In this document: positions 45,341 to 52,600 of the stretch, piece after piece
How the letters are laid out: every line of letters starts with the position of its first letter
How positions within the stretch are numbered: the first letter of the stretch is position 1
Source of the DNA: Sphingopyxis sp. QXT-31
GTDB taxonomy: Bacteria; Pseudomonadota; Alphaproteobacteria; Sphingomonadales; Sphingomonadaceae
DNA length: 64,000 bases
Direction of reading: 5' to 3'
NCBI RefSeq assembly: GCF_001984035.1
Contig: NZ_CP019449.1
Coordinates: 558,001 to 622,000, forward strand
The notes under the pieces: generated by a model
Database searches by the model: none
Seen by the model: only the letters and a program-made list of their open reading frames with translations
What the model was told of the DNA's origin: nothing
Translations under genes and position numbers: made by a program

Positions 45341-46050
45341 AGCTGCGTCACAAGGTGCTCGTCGTCGACGACGAACTCCATATCCGCCGCCTGATCCGCG
45401 CGGCGCTGGAACGCGCCGACTATGCGATCGTCGAGGCGGAGAATGCGCGGGAGGCGAGCGAGAAGCTGCACGCGGAGCGCCCCGACATCACCCTGCTCGA
45501 CCTGGGCCTGCCCGACCGCGACGGGCTGGAACTCGTGCCGCTGTTCAAGCAGCAGTCGGGAACGACGCTGATCGTCGTATCGGCGCGCGACGCGACCGAG
45601 GAGAAGGTCGCGGCGCTCGACCTCGGCGCCGACGATTATCTGACCAAGCCCTTCGACACCGACGAACTGCTGGCGCGCGTGCGCGTCGCGCTGCGCAACC
45701 GGCTGACGCGCGACGGCGGCAATCTTACCCTCGCGGTCGGTGACGTGACGATGGACCTTGTCGCGCACACCGTGACCAAAGCCGGCAAGGAGGTGCATCT
45801 GACCCCCAAGGAATATGGCGTGCTGGCGCAGCTCGCGCGCTTTCCGGGCCGCGTCATCACGCACAAACAGATCATGGCCGAGGTGTGGCCGCGCGAGCAT
45901 GAACATCATATCGAATATCTGCGCGTGCTGATCCGGACGCTGCGCCAAAAGCTCGAAACCGATCCGCAGCAACCGCAGATCATCACCAACGAACTCGGGA
46001 TCGGCTACCGGCTGCGCGTGGCCAGCGAGGGCGGCGAAGCGGGGCATTGA
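45337..46050 (+). CDS. kdpE: KdpE, response regulator
   Basis: A 237-aa OmpR-family regulator. The receiver has KVLVVDDELHIRR, LLDLGLPDRDGLEL with the phosphorylated aspartate near 53, and LTKPFDTDELLARV. The winged helix ends KEYGVLAQLARFPGRVITHKQIMAEVWPREHEHHIEYLRVLIRTLRQKLETDP. It should activate kdp. Four copies of one promoter module, all within 9 kb of this gene, are likely its sites. Confidence 0.96.
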   Translation: MKLRHKVLVVDDELHIRRLIRAALERADYAIVEAENAREASEKLHAERPDITLLDLGLPDRDGLELVPLFKQQSGTTLIVVSARDATEEKVAALDLGADDYLTKPFDTDELLARVRVALRNRLTRDGGNLTLAVGDVTMDLVAHTVTKAGKEVHLTPKEYGVLAQLARFPGRVITHKQIMAEVWPREHEHHIEYLRVLIRTLRQKLETDPQQPQIITNELGIGYRLRVASEGGEAGH

Positions 46051-46069
46051 GCGGGTGCGGCCCGGCGAT

Positions 46070-46135
46070 CCTATGCAATTGCTATGGAAATGCCGGCCGC
46101 TCGCTCTCGAAATCCAACGGCGGCCGCGCCTAGAT
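46070..46135 (+). promoter_or_regulatory. Kdp-type promoter module, copy B
   Basis: CCTATGCAATTGCTATG (46070-46086), 18 bases, TCTCG (46105-46109), 20 bases, CTAGAT (46130-46135). The predicted start of transcription, about 7 bases on, coincides with the ATG at 46143. Confidence 0.68.
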
Positions 46136-46142
46136 GAACGGC

Positions 46143-46298
46143 ATGACCGGACATGATATCGAAAGCCGCGCCGCCGGAGACCGGCGCCTATGGGACCGCA
46201 TCGTCGACTGGCTGGGCGCGCAAGGCCCCTTGCTGCTGACGGTCTATATGTGCGCGATCGTCGCGGTGATCGCCTATGTCGCCGGTCCTGCGGGCTAG
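46143..46298 (+). CDS. 51-aa membrane peptide, probably from a leaderless transcript
   Basis: MTGHDIESRAAGDRRLWDRI, then VDWLGAQGPLLLTVYMCAIVAVIAYVAGPAG: a charged amphipathic head and one C-terminal membrane helix. An in-frame ATG at 46134 overlaps the predicted -10, and neither ATG has a ribosome site, so I prefer 46143 as a leaderless start. It lies directly after kdpE under its own copy of the kdp promoter module. Role unknown; a small regulator or subunit of a K+-stress system is an inference. Confidence 0.62.
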   Translation: MTGHDIESRAAGDRRLWDRIVDWLGAQGPLLLTVYMCAIVAVIAYVAGPAG

Positions 46299-46306
46299 CT
46301 TCCGAT

Positions 46307-46371
46307 CATATGCAATCTCAATGCCGCCTGCGATTTGCCGCTCTCGAACCTTTATGCGGCGATGCGTAGGT
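46307..46371 (+). promoter_or_regulatory. Kdp-type promoter module, copy C
   Basis: CATATGCAATCTCAATG (46307-46323), 18 bases, TCTCG (46342-46346), then GTAGGT at 46366-46371, one base closer than in the other copies. Confidence 0.63.
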
Positions 46372-46396
46372 GAAGCACCTCCTTCGGAGGCCTTTC

Positions 46397-46690
46397 ATGA
46401 AACAAAGTCTTTCCTTCAATATCGGCCTGCGCGCAGGCGGGATCGCGGTGCTCGCCATCGGCTGGTGGTTCGCGGCGCGGCTTCACCAGCTCGCGCTCGC
46501 CGCTCCGCCGCGCGATCATTCACCGACCATGATGCTGCTCGCGGCGATCATATTCCTCTGCGGCAGCGCCGGGAGCGCGCTGCTGTTCGTCGGCCCGGGG
46601 CTCTGGGAAACGGTCGAGGTGTCCGAGCGCTGGCGGCGGCTGCCGGACACGATCGCCGACGCGCCGAACTACCGCGATCACGGCTGGTAA
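46397..46690 (+). CDS. Unknown membrane protein, 97 aa
   Basis: Not recognised. Two membrane helices (LRAGGIAVLAIGWWFAARLHQLALA and MMLLAAIIFLCGSAGSALLFVGPGLW) and a short charged end (SERWRRLPDTIADAPNYRDHGW). The ribosome site CGGAGG (46385-46390) precedes the ATG at 46397. It has its own copy of the kdp promoter module, so it is probably induced with kdp under K+ limitation. Function unknown. Confidence 0.7.
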   Translation: MKQSLSFNIGLRAGGIAVLAIGWWFAARLHQLALAAPPRDHSPTMMLLAAIIFLCGSAGSALLFVGPGLWETVEVSERWRRLPDTIADAPNYRDHGW

Positions 46691-46714
46691 GCAGCTCCCG
46701 GCCGACCCGCGGCG

Positions 46715-46781
46715 CATAGGAAAAACACTATGCGATCGCGCACCGGCTCCTCTCGATTTCCAACACGCGCCCGATCTAGTG
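46715..46781 (+). promoter_or_regulatory. Kdp-type promoter module, copy D
   Basis: CATAGGAAAAACACTATG (46715-46732, one base longer), 18 bases, TCTCG (46751-46755), 20 bases, CTAGTG (46776-46781); leader of about 50 bases to the outer-membrane protein. Confidence 0.66.
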
Positions 46782-46835
46782 GGGCCGCCTCATGAGCCCG
46801 GGCCATTCCGGCGGGGCGAGACCCAAGAGGACAAG

Positions 46836-47654
46836 ATGAAACATATCCTTCCCGCCGCGCTTTTCACGGCCGCCCTGATGCCTGCCGCCGCCTTGGCGCA
46901 GGAGGAAGAAAAGCCGGTCGTCACCGTCGCGGGATCGGCGACGATCGCTTCGGATTATCGTTTCCGCGGCGTGTCGCAGTCGGACATGGAGATGGCGGTA
47001 CAGGGCGGGATCACCCTGACGCACGAGAGCGGCCTCTACGCCGGTGCGTGGGGTTCGAGCCTCGCCGGCTGGGGCACCTTCGGCGGCGCCAATATGGAAC
47101 TCGACCTGATCGGCGGCTACAAGCTGCCCGTGGCCGATAATGCCACGCTCGACGTCGGGCTGGTCTGGTACATGTATCCGGGCGGCGCCGATGAATCGGA
47201 TTTCGCCGAGCCTTATGTCAAGCTGACCGGCACCACCGGCCCCGCGACGCTGACCGCGGGCGTCGCCTATGCGCCCAAGCAGCAGGCGCTCGCCAATGTG
47301 TCGGCGGCGCCGAACAGCCGCGGGCAGAAGGACGACAATCTCTACTTATGGGGCGACGGCGCGCTGGCCATTGCGGGTACGTCGCTGACCGCGAAGGCGC
47401 ATATCGGCTATTCGGACGGCAATCCAGGGCTCGGCCCCAACGGCACCAGCGTCGCGCCGACGGGCCGCTATTGGGACTGGTCGCTGGGTGTGGATGCCAA
47501 CTGGCGCAACCTGACGCTGAACCTTTCCTACGTCGATACCGATATCGGCAGGGCCGAGGCGGCGCGGCTGCAGCCCAATTTCAGCAAGGGCGGCGACGGA
47601 ACGGGCTCAATCGCCGACGCGGCGGTGGTGGCGAGCGTTACGGCCGCTTTCTAA
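46836..47654 (+). CDS. Outer-membrane protein, TIGR02001 family
   Basis: A 272-aa protein with a signal peptide (MKHILPAALFTAALMPAAALAQ). The mature part opens with VTVAGSATIASDYRFRGVSQSDMEMAVQGGITLTHESGLYAGAWGSSL, the hallmark of the TIGR02001 (TorF) family of barrel proteins, and ends in phenylalanine (SVTAAF). AAGAGG precedes the ATG. It has the fourth kdp promoter module, which suggests an outer-membrane path linked to K+ uptake or osmotic stress. The substrate is unknown. Confidence 0.86.
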   Translation: MKHILPAALFTAALMPAAALAQEEEKPVVTVAGSATIASDYRFRGVSQSDMEMAVQGGITLTHESGLYAGAWGSSLAGWGTFGGANMELDLIGGYKLPVADNATLDVGLVWYMYPGGADESDFAEPYVKLTGTTGPATLTAGVAYAPKQQALANVSAAPNSRGQKDDNLYLWGDGALAIAGTSLTAKAHIGYSDGNPGLGPNGTSVAPTGRYWDWSLGVDANWRNLTLNLSYVDTDIGRAEAARLQPNFSKGGDGTGSIADAAVVASVTAAF

Positions 47655-47678
47655 CTTGGGGTTTCCGGGCGCCGCGCC

Positions 47679-48455
47679 TCATCGCTCTGCGAGCATGTCG
47701 TAGTGGCGCCCGAAGCCATAGCGGGTGAAGCGCGCGAAACCCGCGGCGCGGAGCTGCGCCTCGATGACGGCGGCGTCGGTCCAGCGGCGGTCGACCTCGT
47801 AGAAGATCGCGGCGATGCGCGGGAGATGCGTGGAGGCCATCAGCACGTCGATCACCGCCTCCTCATGCCCCTCGACGTCGATCTTCACGACCAGCGGCAA
47901 GCGCGCGTCGATCAGCAGGTCGAATTCGGCGGCGCCGAGGATGCGGATCGTCTCGCCCTTAGCGTCGGCGTGGCGCAGGCTCGCGGTGCCGCTGTGGGCG
48001 CCGTCGGTGGCGATCGTCGCGCTGCCGGGTTCGCGTGAGATGGCGGCGTCGATGGCGGCCACTTTCGCCGCGCCGGCATTGGCCGCGATATTGCGGGTCA
48101 GGCGCGCGAAGGTCGCGGCGACGGGTTCGAACGCCGTCACCGCGGCGCATTGCGGGTTCTGCGCGGCGATCAGGCTGTAGAGGCCTTGGTTGGCGCCGAT
48201 ATCGACGAAGGCGAAGGGCTGCTGCCACTTCGCGAGATAGTCGGCGAGCACCGGGCCGTAGGTGCCATGATAGCAATATTGGAAAGTCCGGTCGCGCCAG
48301 TTGGCGTGCATCGTCACACCGTAGCGCGTTTGCACCGGGCGGTCGCTGACCGGGCGCAGCGCCGACAGCGCGCGGGCGCGCCATTTGGCGAGCGTCTTGA
48401 TGAGGCCATATTCGACGAAGGCGCCGAGCGGCGAGGGGGCGGCGAGGCCGGTCAT
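47679..48455 (-). CDS. FkbM family methyltransferase
   Basis: A 258-aa SAM-dependent methyltransferase. The SAM site is FAFVDIGANQGLYSLIAAQNP (about residues 83-103), followed by VTAFEPVAATFARLTRNIAAN and the FkbM block LVVKIDVEGHEEAVIDVL. FkbM enzymes O-methylate sugars of glycans or antibiotics. It follows the transferase gene with overlapping stop and start, so it probably methylates the same envelope glycan. Confidence 0.9.
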   Translation of the reverse strand: MTGLAAPSPLGAFVEYGLIKTLAKWRARALSALRPVSDRPVQTRYGVTMHANWRDRTFQYCYHGTYGPVLADYLAKWQQPFAFVDIGANQGLYSLIAAQNPQCAAVTAFEPVAATFARLTRNIAANAGAAKVAAIDAAISREPGSATIATDGAHSGTASLRHADAKGETIRILGAAEFDLLIDARLPLVVKIDVEGHEEAVIDVLMASTHLPRIAAIFYEVDRRWTDAAVIEAQLRAAGFARFTRYGFGRHYDMLAER

Positions 48456-49609
48456 CAGGCGCGGCCCATATAGTCGAGGATAGCTGCGGCGGCGCGTTCG
48501 GACGAGGGGCGCGCGTCGAGGTCGAAGCTGTAGGCGAAGAGGTCGCGCTGGCGCTGGCGGTCGGCGGGATCGAGCATCGGCACCTCTTCGAACGCCGCCT
48601 CGAAATCGTCGAAAGTCTCGACCACCGGGCCCGCCTGCCAATGCGCGAAGTCGGCGTCGCCGCGCCAGGCGTGGCCGCGCGGGTTGAGGAAGACGCAGGG
48701 GCGCGGGCGGCGGATAAACTCGTAGATCTGGCTGCTCGCGTCGCCGAGATAGATGTCGGCGGCGTCGGTATAGGTCATGTCGACGCTTGCCGCGCTGCCG
48801 GTGTCGATCAGCATATGGTCGAGGTCGTAGTGGCGGACGTCGGGCAGGCGGTTCCAGCCGAGGGCGAAGGGCGACAGCGAGGCGGTGAGCTTCTTCTGGA
48901 ACAGCATGACGTGCGGCGCGAAGATGAGATTATATTCGTCGCTCTTCGCGAACCAGTCGAGGATCTGCGGCCCCATGCTGTACCAGCTCGACAGCGCGGG
49001 CGAGGGGTGCGGGTTATAGAGGACGGTCGGGCGGTCATTGGGGAAGAGGCGCGGGCGCGGGCTGCGCGGCGGCAGGTCGAACTTTGGGTAACCGACGATC
49101 GCATGGCCGTCCTGACGCAGCAGCCCGGCGTCCGACAGCCGGTCGCGGATCTTCGCGCCCGACATCAGCACCAGGTCGAACTTCCCGCTCGCCTTGTCGA
49201 AACCGATCGCGCGGTCGCCCGCGCCGTGGCGCGTGTGGATGAGCTTCAGATTGTCGAGCCCGAAATGCGTCTTGAGCAGCAGCGAGGTCTTTTCGGGCAC
49301 GACGAGCGCGTCGAGGTCGCGGAAATGGTCGAGGTTGCGGCGCAGCACCGACAGCGTGTCGGCGGGGACCGCGCCGCCGGTGGCGCGCTTGGCGGCGCGC
49401 GCAAGGGGCGCGGGCGGCGCCAGGCGCACGATATCGGGGCGCGGACCGGCCTCGCGGTCGAGCATTCGCGTCACCTCGGCCTCGCTGCCCTGCGACACGA
49501 GGATGCGGATGTCGGCGCGGTTCGACAGGCGGCGCAGCGCGAGCGCGACGGGGAGTGAATGCGCGACCTGATGGCCGGCGCTGTGGTTGAAGAGGAAACC
49601 GATACGCAT
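48455..49609 (-). CDS. CDP-glycerol glycerophosphotransferase-like / GT-B transferase
   Basis: A 384-aa protein with a GT-B layout. MRIGFLFNHSAGHQVAHSLPVALALRRL opens the N-terminal domain; IHTRHGAGDRAIGFDKASGKFDLVLMSG and PTVLYNPHPSPALSSWYSMGPQIL, then TDAADIYLGDASSQIYEFIRRPRPCVFLNPRGHAW, match the CDP-glycerol:polyglycerophosphate transferase family. It probably adds a polyol phosphate or sugar to an envelope glycan. It is 4 bases after the HAD gene and coupled to the FkbM gene. Confidence 0.8.
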   Translation of the reverse strand: MRIGFLFNHSAGHQVAHSLPVALALRRLSNRADIRILVSQGSEAEVTRMLDREAGPRPDIVRLAPPAPLARAAKRATGGAVPADTLSVLRRNLDHFRDLDALVVPEKTSLLLKTHFGLDNLKLIHTRHGAGDRAIGFDKASGKFDLVLMSGAKIRDRLSDAGLLRQDGHAIVGYPKFDLPPRSPRPRLFPNDRPTVLYNPHPSPALSSWYSMGPQILDWFAKSDEYNLIFAPHVMLFQKKLTASLSPFALGWNRLPDVRHYDLDHMLIDTGSAASVDMTYTDAADIYLGDASSQIYEFIRRPRPCVFLNPRGHAWRGDADFAHWQAGPVVETFDDFEAAFEEVPMLDPADRQRQRDLFAYSFDLDARPSSERAAAAILDYMGRA

Positions 49610-49613
49610 GGGG

Positions 49614-50351
49614 TCAGGCCTTTGTCTGGCGCCAGTCGAGCAGCGGCCAGCCGCGCGCGGCGGCGATGCTCGCCAATTTGGGCGAGGGGTTCACGGCGAC
49701 GGGTTCGTCGCTAAGCTCGAAGAGCGGCAGGTCGGACGCATGGTCCGAATAGAAGCGGATATGCGCGTCCGCGCGCGCGATGCCCGCGCGCGCCATGAAG
49801 GCTTGGACCATCGCGCATTTGTCGGCTCCGTAGCAATTTTTGCCGTCAATGGCGGGAATCAGGCGGCCATCCTTCCACGACGAGGCTGTCGCGACGACAT
49901 CCGCGATGCCCAGCCGGCGTGCGAGCGCGGCGGTGTAGAAATGGGGGGCGGCGGTCGCGAGTATCACGCGGCGCTCGGCGGCGCGCTCAGCCTCGATCAG
50001 CGCCAAGCCTTCGCGATAGAGGCCGCGTTCGACCAGATGCTTCGCGAAACGGTCGGCGAGCCGCGCGGCCTCGCGTTCGGGCAGCGCGCTACCCAAGGCG
50101 ACCCAATGCATCGCCTGCTTCATCCGGCAGCGCGGGAGCAGCTTCAGCGCATAGAGCAGGGCCAACGGCAGCAGCAGCGGCACGAGCAGCAGCCGCCACG
50201 GCGCGCGCGTCCGCGCCGCGAAGAAGAGGAAAGGAGTGTAGGTCGGCAGGATGCTGAGCGTGCGGTCGAGGTCGAAGATCGATAGCCGGATCTTCGCTCG
50301 CGCGACGTCCGGTTGCGGCGTCGCCGCGATAATGATTTGTGCCCGACCCAT
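49614..50351 (-). CDS. HAD-IB family phosphatase
   Basis: A 245-aa HAD-superfamily protein (subfamily IB, as in phosphoserine phosphatase). Motif I is SIFDLDRTLS (about 24-33), motif II ILATAAPHFY, motif III/IV FYSDHASDLPLFELSDEPVAVNPSPKL. A hydrophobic stretch (WRLLLVPLLLPLALLYALKLL) in the cap may touch the membrane. It leads the three-gene glycan operon and is divergent from the two-component genes. The substrate is unknown. Confidence 0.87.
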   Translation of the reverse strand: MGRAQIIIAATPQPDVARAKIRLSIFDLDRTLSILPTYTPFLFFAARTRAPWRLLLVPLLLPLALLYALKLLPRCRMKQAMHWVALGSALPEREAARLADRFAKHLVERGLYREGLALIEAERAAERRVILATAAPHFYTAALARRLGIADVVATASSWKDGRLIPAIDGKNCYGADKCAMVQAFMARAGIARADAHIRFYSDHASDLPLFELSDEPVAVNPSPKLASIAAARGWPLLDWRQTKA

Positions 50352-50412
50352 GAGCTGCTCCTTTGCTGGGCAGGGCCATGGCGGGCGGGCTTAACGGGCG
50401 GGTGGCGCAAAG

Positions 50413-50465
50413 ATTTGATTTTGGCCATGTTTGCCGGCCGAGACCGAACATGTCGAAAATCAAAT
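50413..50465. repeat. Long inverted repeat between divergent genes
   Basis: Arms of 19 bases (50413-50431 and 50447-50465; ATTTGATTTTGGCCATGTT on the left) match at 17 positions around a 15-base spacer. It lies between the HAD gene (start 50351) and the response-regulator gene (start 50511), so it is a likely operator or a long hairpin. Confidence 0.75.
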
Positions 50466-50510
50466 GTTCGCGGCGGTGGCGGGCGGCGCGCGGCTTGCCT
50501 AAGGGAAGGC

Positions 50511-51188
50511 ATGCAAATCCTGGTGATCGAGGACGACGCCCGCGTCGCGGAGCATATCGGCAAGGGGCTGAAGGCCGCGGGGCATGTCGTCACGCAAGAA
50601 AGCGACGGCCGCGCCGGGCTGCTGCGTGCCGCCGCCGATACGTTCGACCTGATTATCGTCGACCGCATGCTGCCGCAGGTCGACGGGCTGACGATCGTCC
50701 GGACGATCCGCGCGACGGGCGATGCCACTCCCATCCTGTTCCTGAGCGCGCTTGGCGAAGTCGATGAGCGCGTTGCGGGGCTGCGAGCGGGCGGCGACGA
50801 TTATCTCACCAAGCCCTTCGCCATGTCCGAGCTGCTCGCGCGCGTCGATGTGCTCGCGCGCCGCGGCCCCGCGATCGTCGCCGAGACCAGGCTGTCGGTC
50901 GGCGACCTCGACATCGACCTGCTCGGCCAGCAGGTGAAGCGGCAGGGCAAGCCCATCGACCTCACCGCGCGGGAGTTCCGCATCCTCGTCTATCTGGCGC
51001 AGAACGAGGGGCGCGTGGTGACGCGCTCGATGCTGCTCGAACATGTGTGGGACTATCATTTCGACCCGCAGACCAACATCATCGACCAGCATGTCAGCCG
51101 GCTGCGGCAGAAGGTTGACAAGGGCTATGATACGACGCTGATCCACACCGTGCGCGGCACCGGTTATATGATGCGAGCTGGCGGATGA
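50511..51188 (+). CDS. OmpR-family response regulator
   Basis: A 225-aa regulator. The receiver has ILVIEDDARVAEHIGKGL, DLIIVDRMLPQVDGL with the phosphorylated aspartate near 51, and YLTKPFAMSELLARV. The winged helix is typical: PIDLTAREFRILVYLAQNEGRVVTRSMLLEHVWDYHFDPQTNIIDQHVSRLRQKVDKG. It overlaps its kinase by four bases. It may act on the inverted repeat directly upstream. Confidence 0.94.
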   Translation: MQILVIEDDARVAEHIGKGLKAAGHVVTQESDGRAGLLRAAADTFDLIIVDRMLPQVDGLTIVRTIRATGDATPILFLSALGEVDERVAGLRAGGDDYLTKPFAMSELLARVDVLARRGPAIVAETRLSVGDLDIDLLGQQVKRQGKPIDLTAREFRILVYLAQNEGRVVTRSMLLEHVWDYHFDPQTNIIDQHVSRLRQKVDKGYDTTLIHTVRGTGYMMRAGG

Positions 51189-52549
51189 GCGCGCCGCGAT
51201 GGCGGCGGATGGCGCGCAGCCTGACCTTTCGGCTCGGGCTGATTTACGTGGCGCTGTTCCTGACCTCGATGCTCGCGCTGTTTGGAGCCGCCTATTGGAT
51301 CGGGGTCTATCAGCCGCTGCTGCGCGAGGCCGATGCGGTGGTGGCCGAAGCGAACAAGCTGGCGTCGGTCGATGGCGACGAGGGCCGCGGCGCGCTGATC
51401 GCCGCGCTTGATGCGCGCCAGCGAACCCCGGGGCATCGCCACGCCTTCCATGCGCTGGTTGACGCGAACGGCAACACGCTGAGCAGCAACCTGCCGAGCT
51501 GGCCCGACGAGGCGGTGCGCGGCTGGCGGCTGATCGAAGCCGATCTTTACGCCAGCGGCGAGGAGATCGACTATGAGGCGCTCGTCGTCGAGCGTCGGCT
51601 GGGCGATGGCGCGCGGCTGATCGTCGGGCGCGACGTCGAGGATATCGACGACCGCGACGAACTCTTCGCGGTGAGTTCGGCGTGGCTGGTGCTCATCGGT
51701 GCCTTGCTCGCGATCGGCGGGAGTTTCGCGATGGGCGCCGCAGTCGGGCGCCGTATCGATGCGGTGACGCGCACTGCGCGGCGCGTGATGGCGGGCAGCA
51801 TGACCGAGCGCATCCCGCTCAGCGGCACCGGCGACGATTTCGACGAACTCGCCGACACGCTCAACCTGATGCTCGGGCGCATCGAGGAATCGGTCGAGTC
51901 GGTGCGGCGCGTGTCGGACAATGTCGCGCACGAACTGCGCACGCCGCTCGCACGGCTGCACGCCGACCTCGACGAACTGCGCATGGCGAAGGGCGCGAAA
52001 GAGCGCGAGCGGCTGACCGAACAGGCGATCGCCGAGGCCGCGCGGCTGCAGGCGATCTTCGACGCGCTGCTGCGCATCGCAAGGATCGAGAGCGGACGGC
52101 ATTTCGCGGGCTTCGCGCGCGTCGACCTGACCGCGCTGCTCGCCGATGCGATCGAGCTGCACAGCCCCGACGTCGAGGCGCATGGGCAGCTGCTGGAAAG
52201 CGCGATCGCCGACGGGCTGGAGATGGAGGGCGACCGCAATCTGATCTTCCAGGCGGTGTCGAACCTGCTCGACAATGCGGTCAAATATGCGGGCGAGGGC
52301 GGGCGCATCCTGGTCGCGGCGAGCACGAAGGGCGGCCGCATCCGCATCGAGATCGCCGACAGCGGCCCCGGCATCGCGCCCGCCTATCGCAAGCGGGTGA
52401 AGGAGCGCTTCTTCCGCGTGCCCGAAACCGCGGGGGCGCCGGGGACGGGGCTGGGGCTCGCGCTGGTCGCGGCGATCGTGGCGCTGCACAAGGGGATGCT
52501 CGAGATCGGCGATGCCGAGCCGGGGACGAAGGTGGTGGTCGTTTTTTGA
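51185..52549 (+). CDS. Sensor histidine kinase
   Basis: A 454-aa kinase with two membrane helices (FRLGLIYVALFLTSMLALFGAAYWI and SAWLVLIGALLAIGGSFAMGAAVG) around a periplasmic loop, then HAMP, the phosphorylation helix VSDNVAHELRTPLARLHADLDEL (about 244) and the ATPase domain (LIFQAVSNLLDNAVKYA, ADSGPGIAP, GTGLGLALVAAIVALHKG). It partners the regulator upstream. The signal is unknown; the periplasmic part resembles those of metal- or envelope-stress kinases only in general layout. Confidence 0.93.
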   Translation: MSAPRWRRMARSLTFRLGLIYVALFLTSMLALFGAAYWIGVYQPLLREADAVVAEANKLASVDGDEGRGALIAALDARQRTPGHRHAFHALVDANGNTLSSNLPSWPDEAVRGWRLIEADLYASGEEIDYEALVVERRLGDGARLIVGRDVEDIDDRDELFAVSSAWLVLIGALLAIGGSFAMGAAVGRRIDAVTRTARRVMAGSMTERIPLSGTGDDFDELADTLNLMLGRIEESVESVRRVSDNVAHELRTPLARLHADLDELRMAKGAKERERLTEQAIAEAARLQAIFDALLRIARIESGRHFAGFARVDLTALLADAIELHSPDVEAHGQLLESAIADGLEMEGDRNLIFQAVSNLLDNAVKYAGEGGRILVAASTKGGRIRIEIADSGPGIAPAYRKRVKERFFRVPETAGAPGTGLGLALVAAIVALHKGMLEIGDAEPGTKVVVVF

Positions 52550-52564
52550 GGGTTGAGCTGTTAA

Positions 52565-52590
52565 GCTCTCTCCCCTGAAGGGGAGAGAGC
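52565..52590. terminator. Bidirectional terminator
   Basis: An 11-bp perfect stem GCTCTCTCCCC/GGGGAGAGAGC with a TGAA loop, between the convergent kinase and peptidase genes. Confidence 0.85.
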
Positions 52591-52600
52591 ACCCTGCCCC

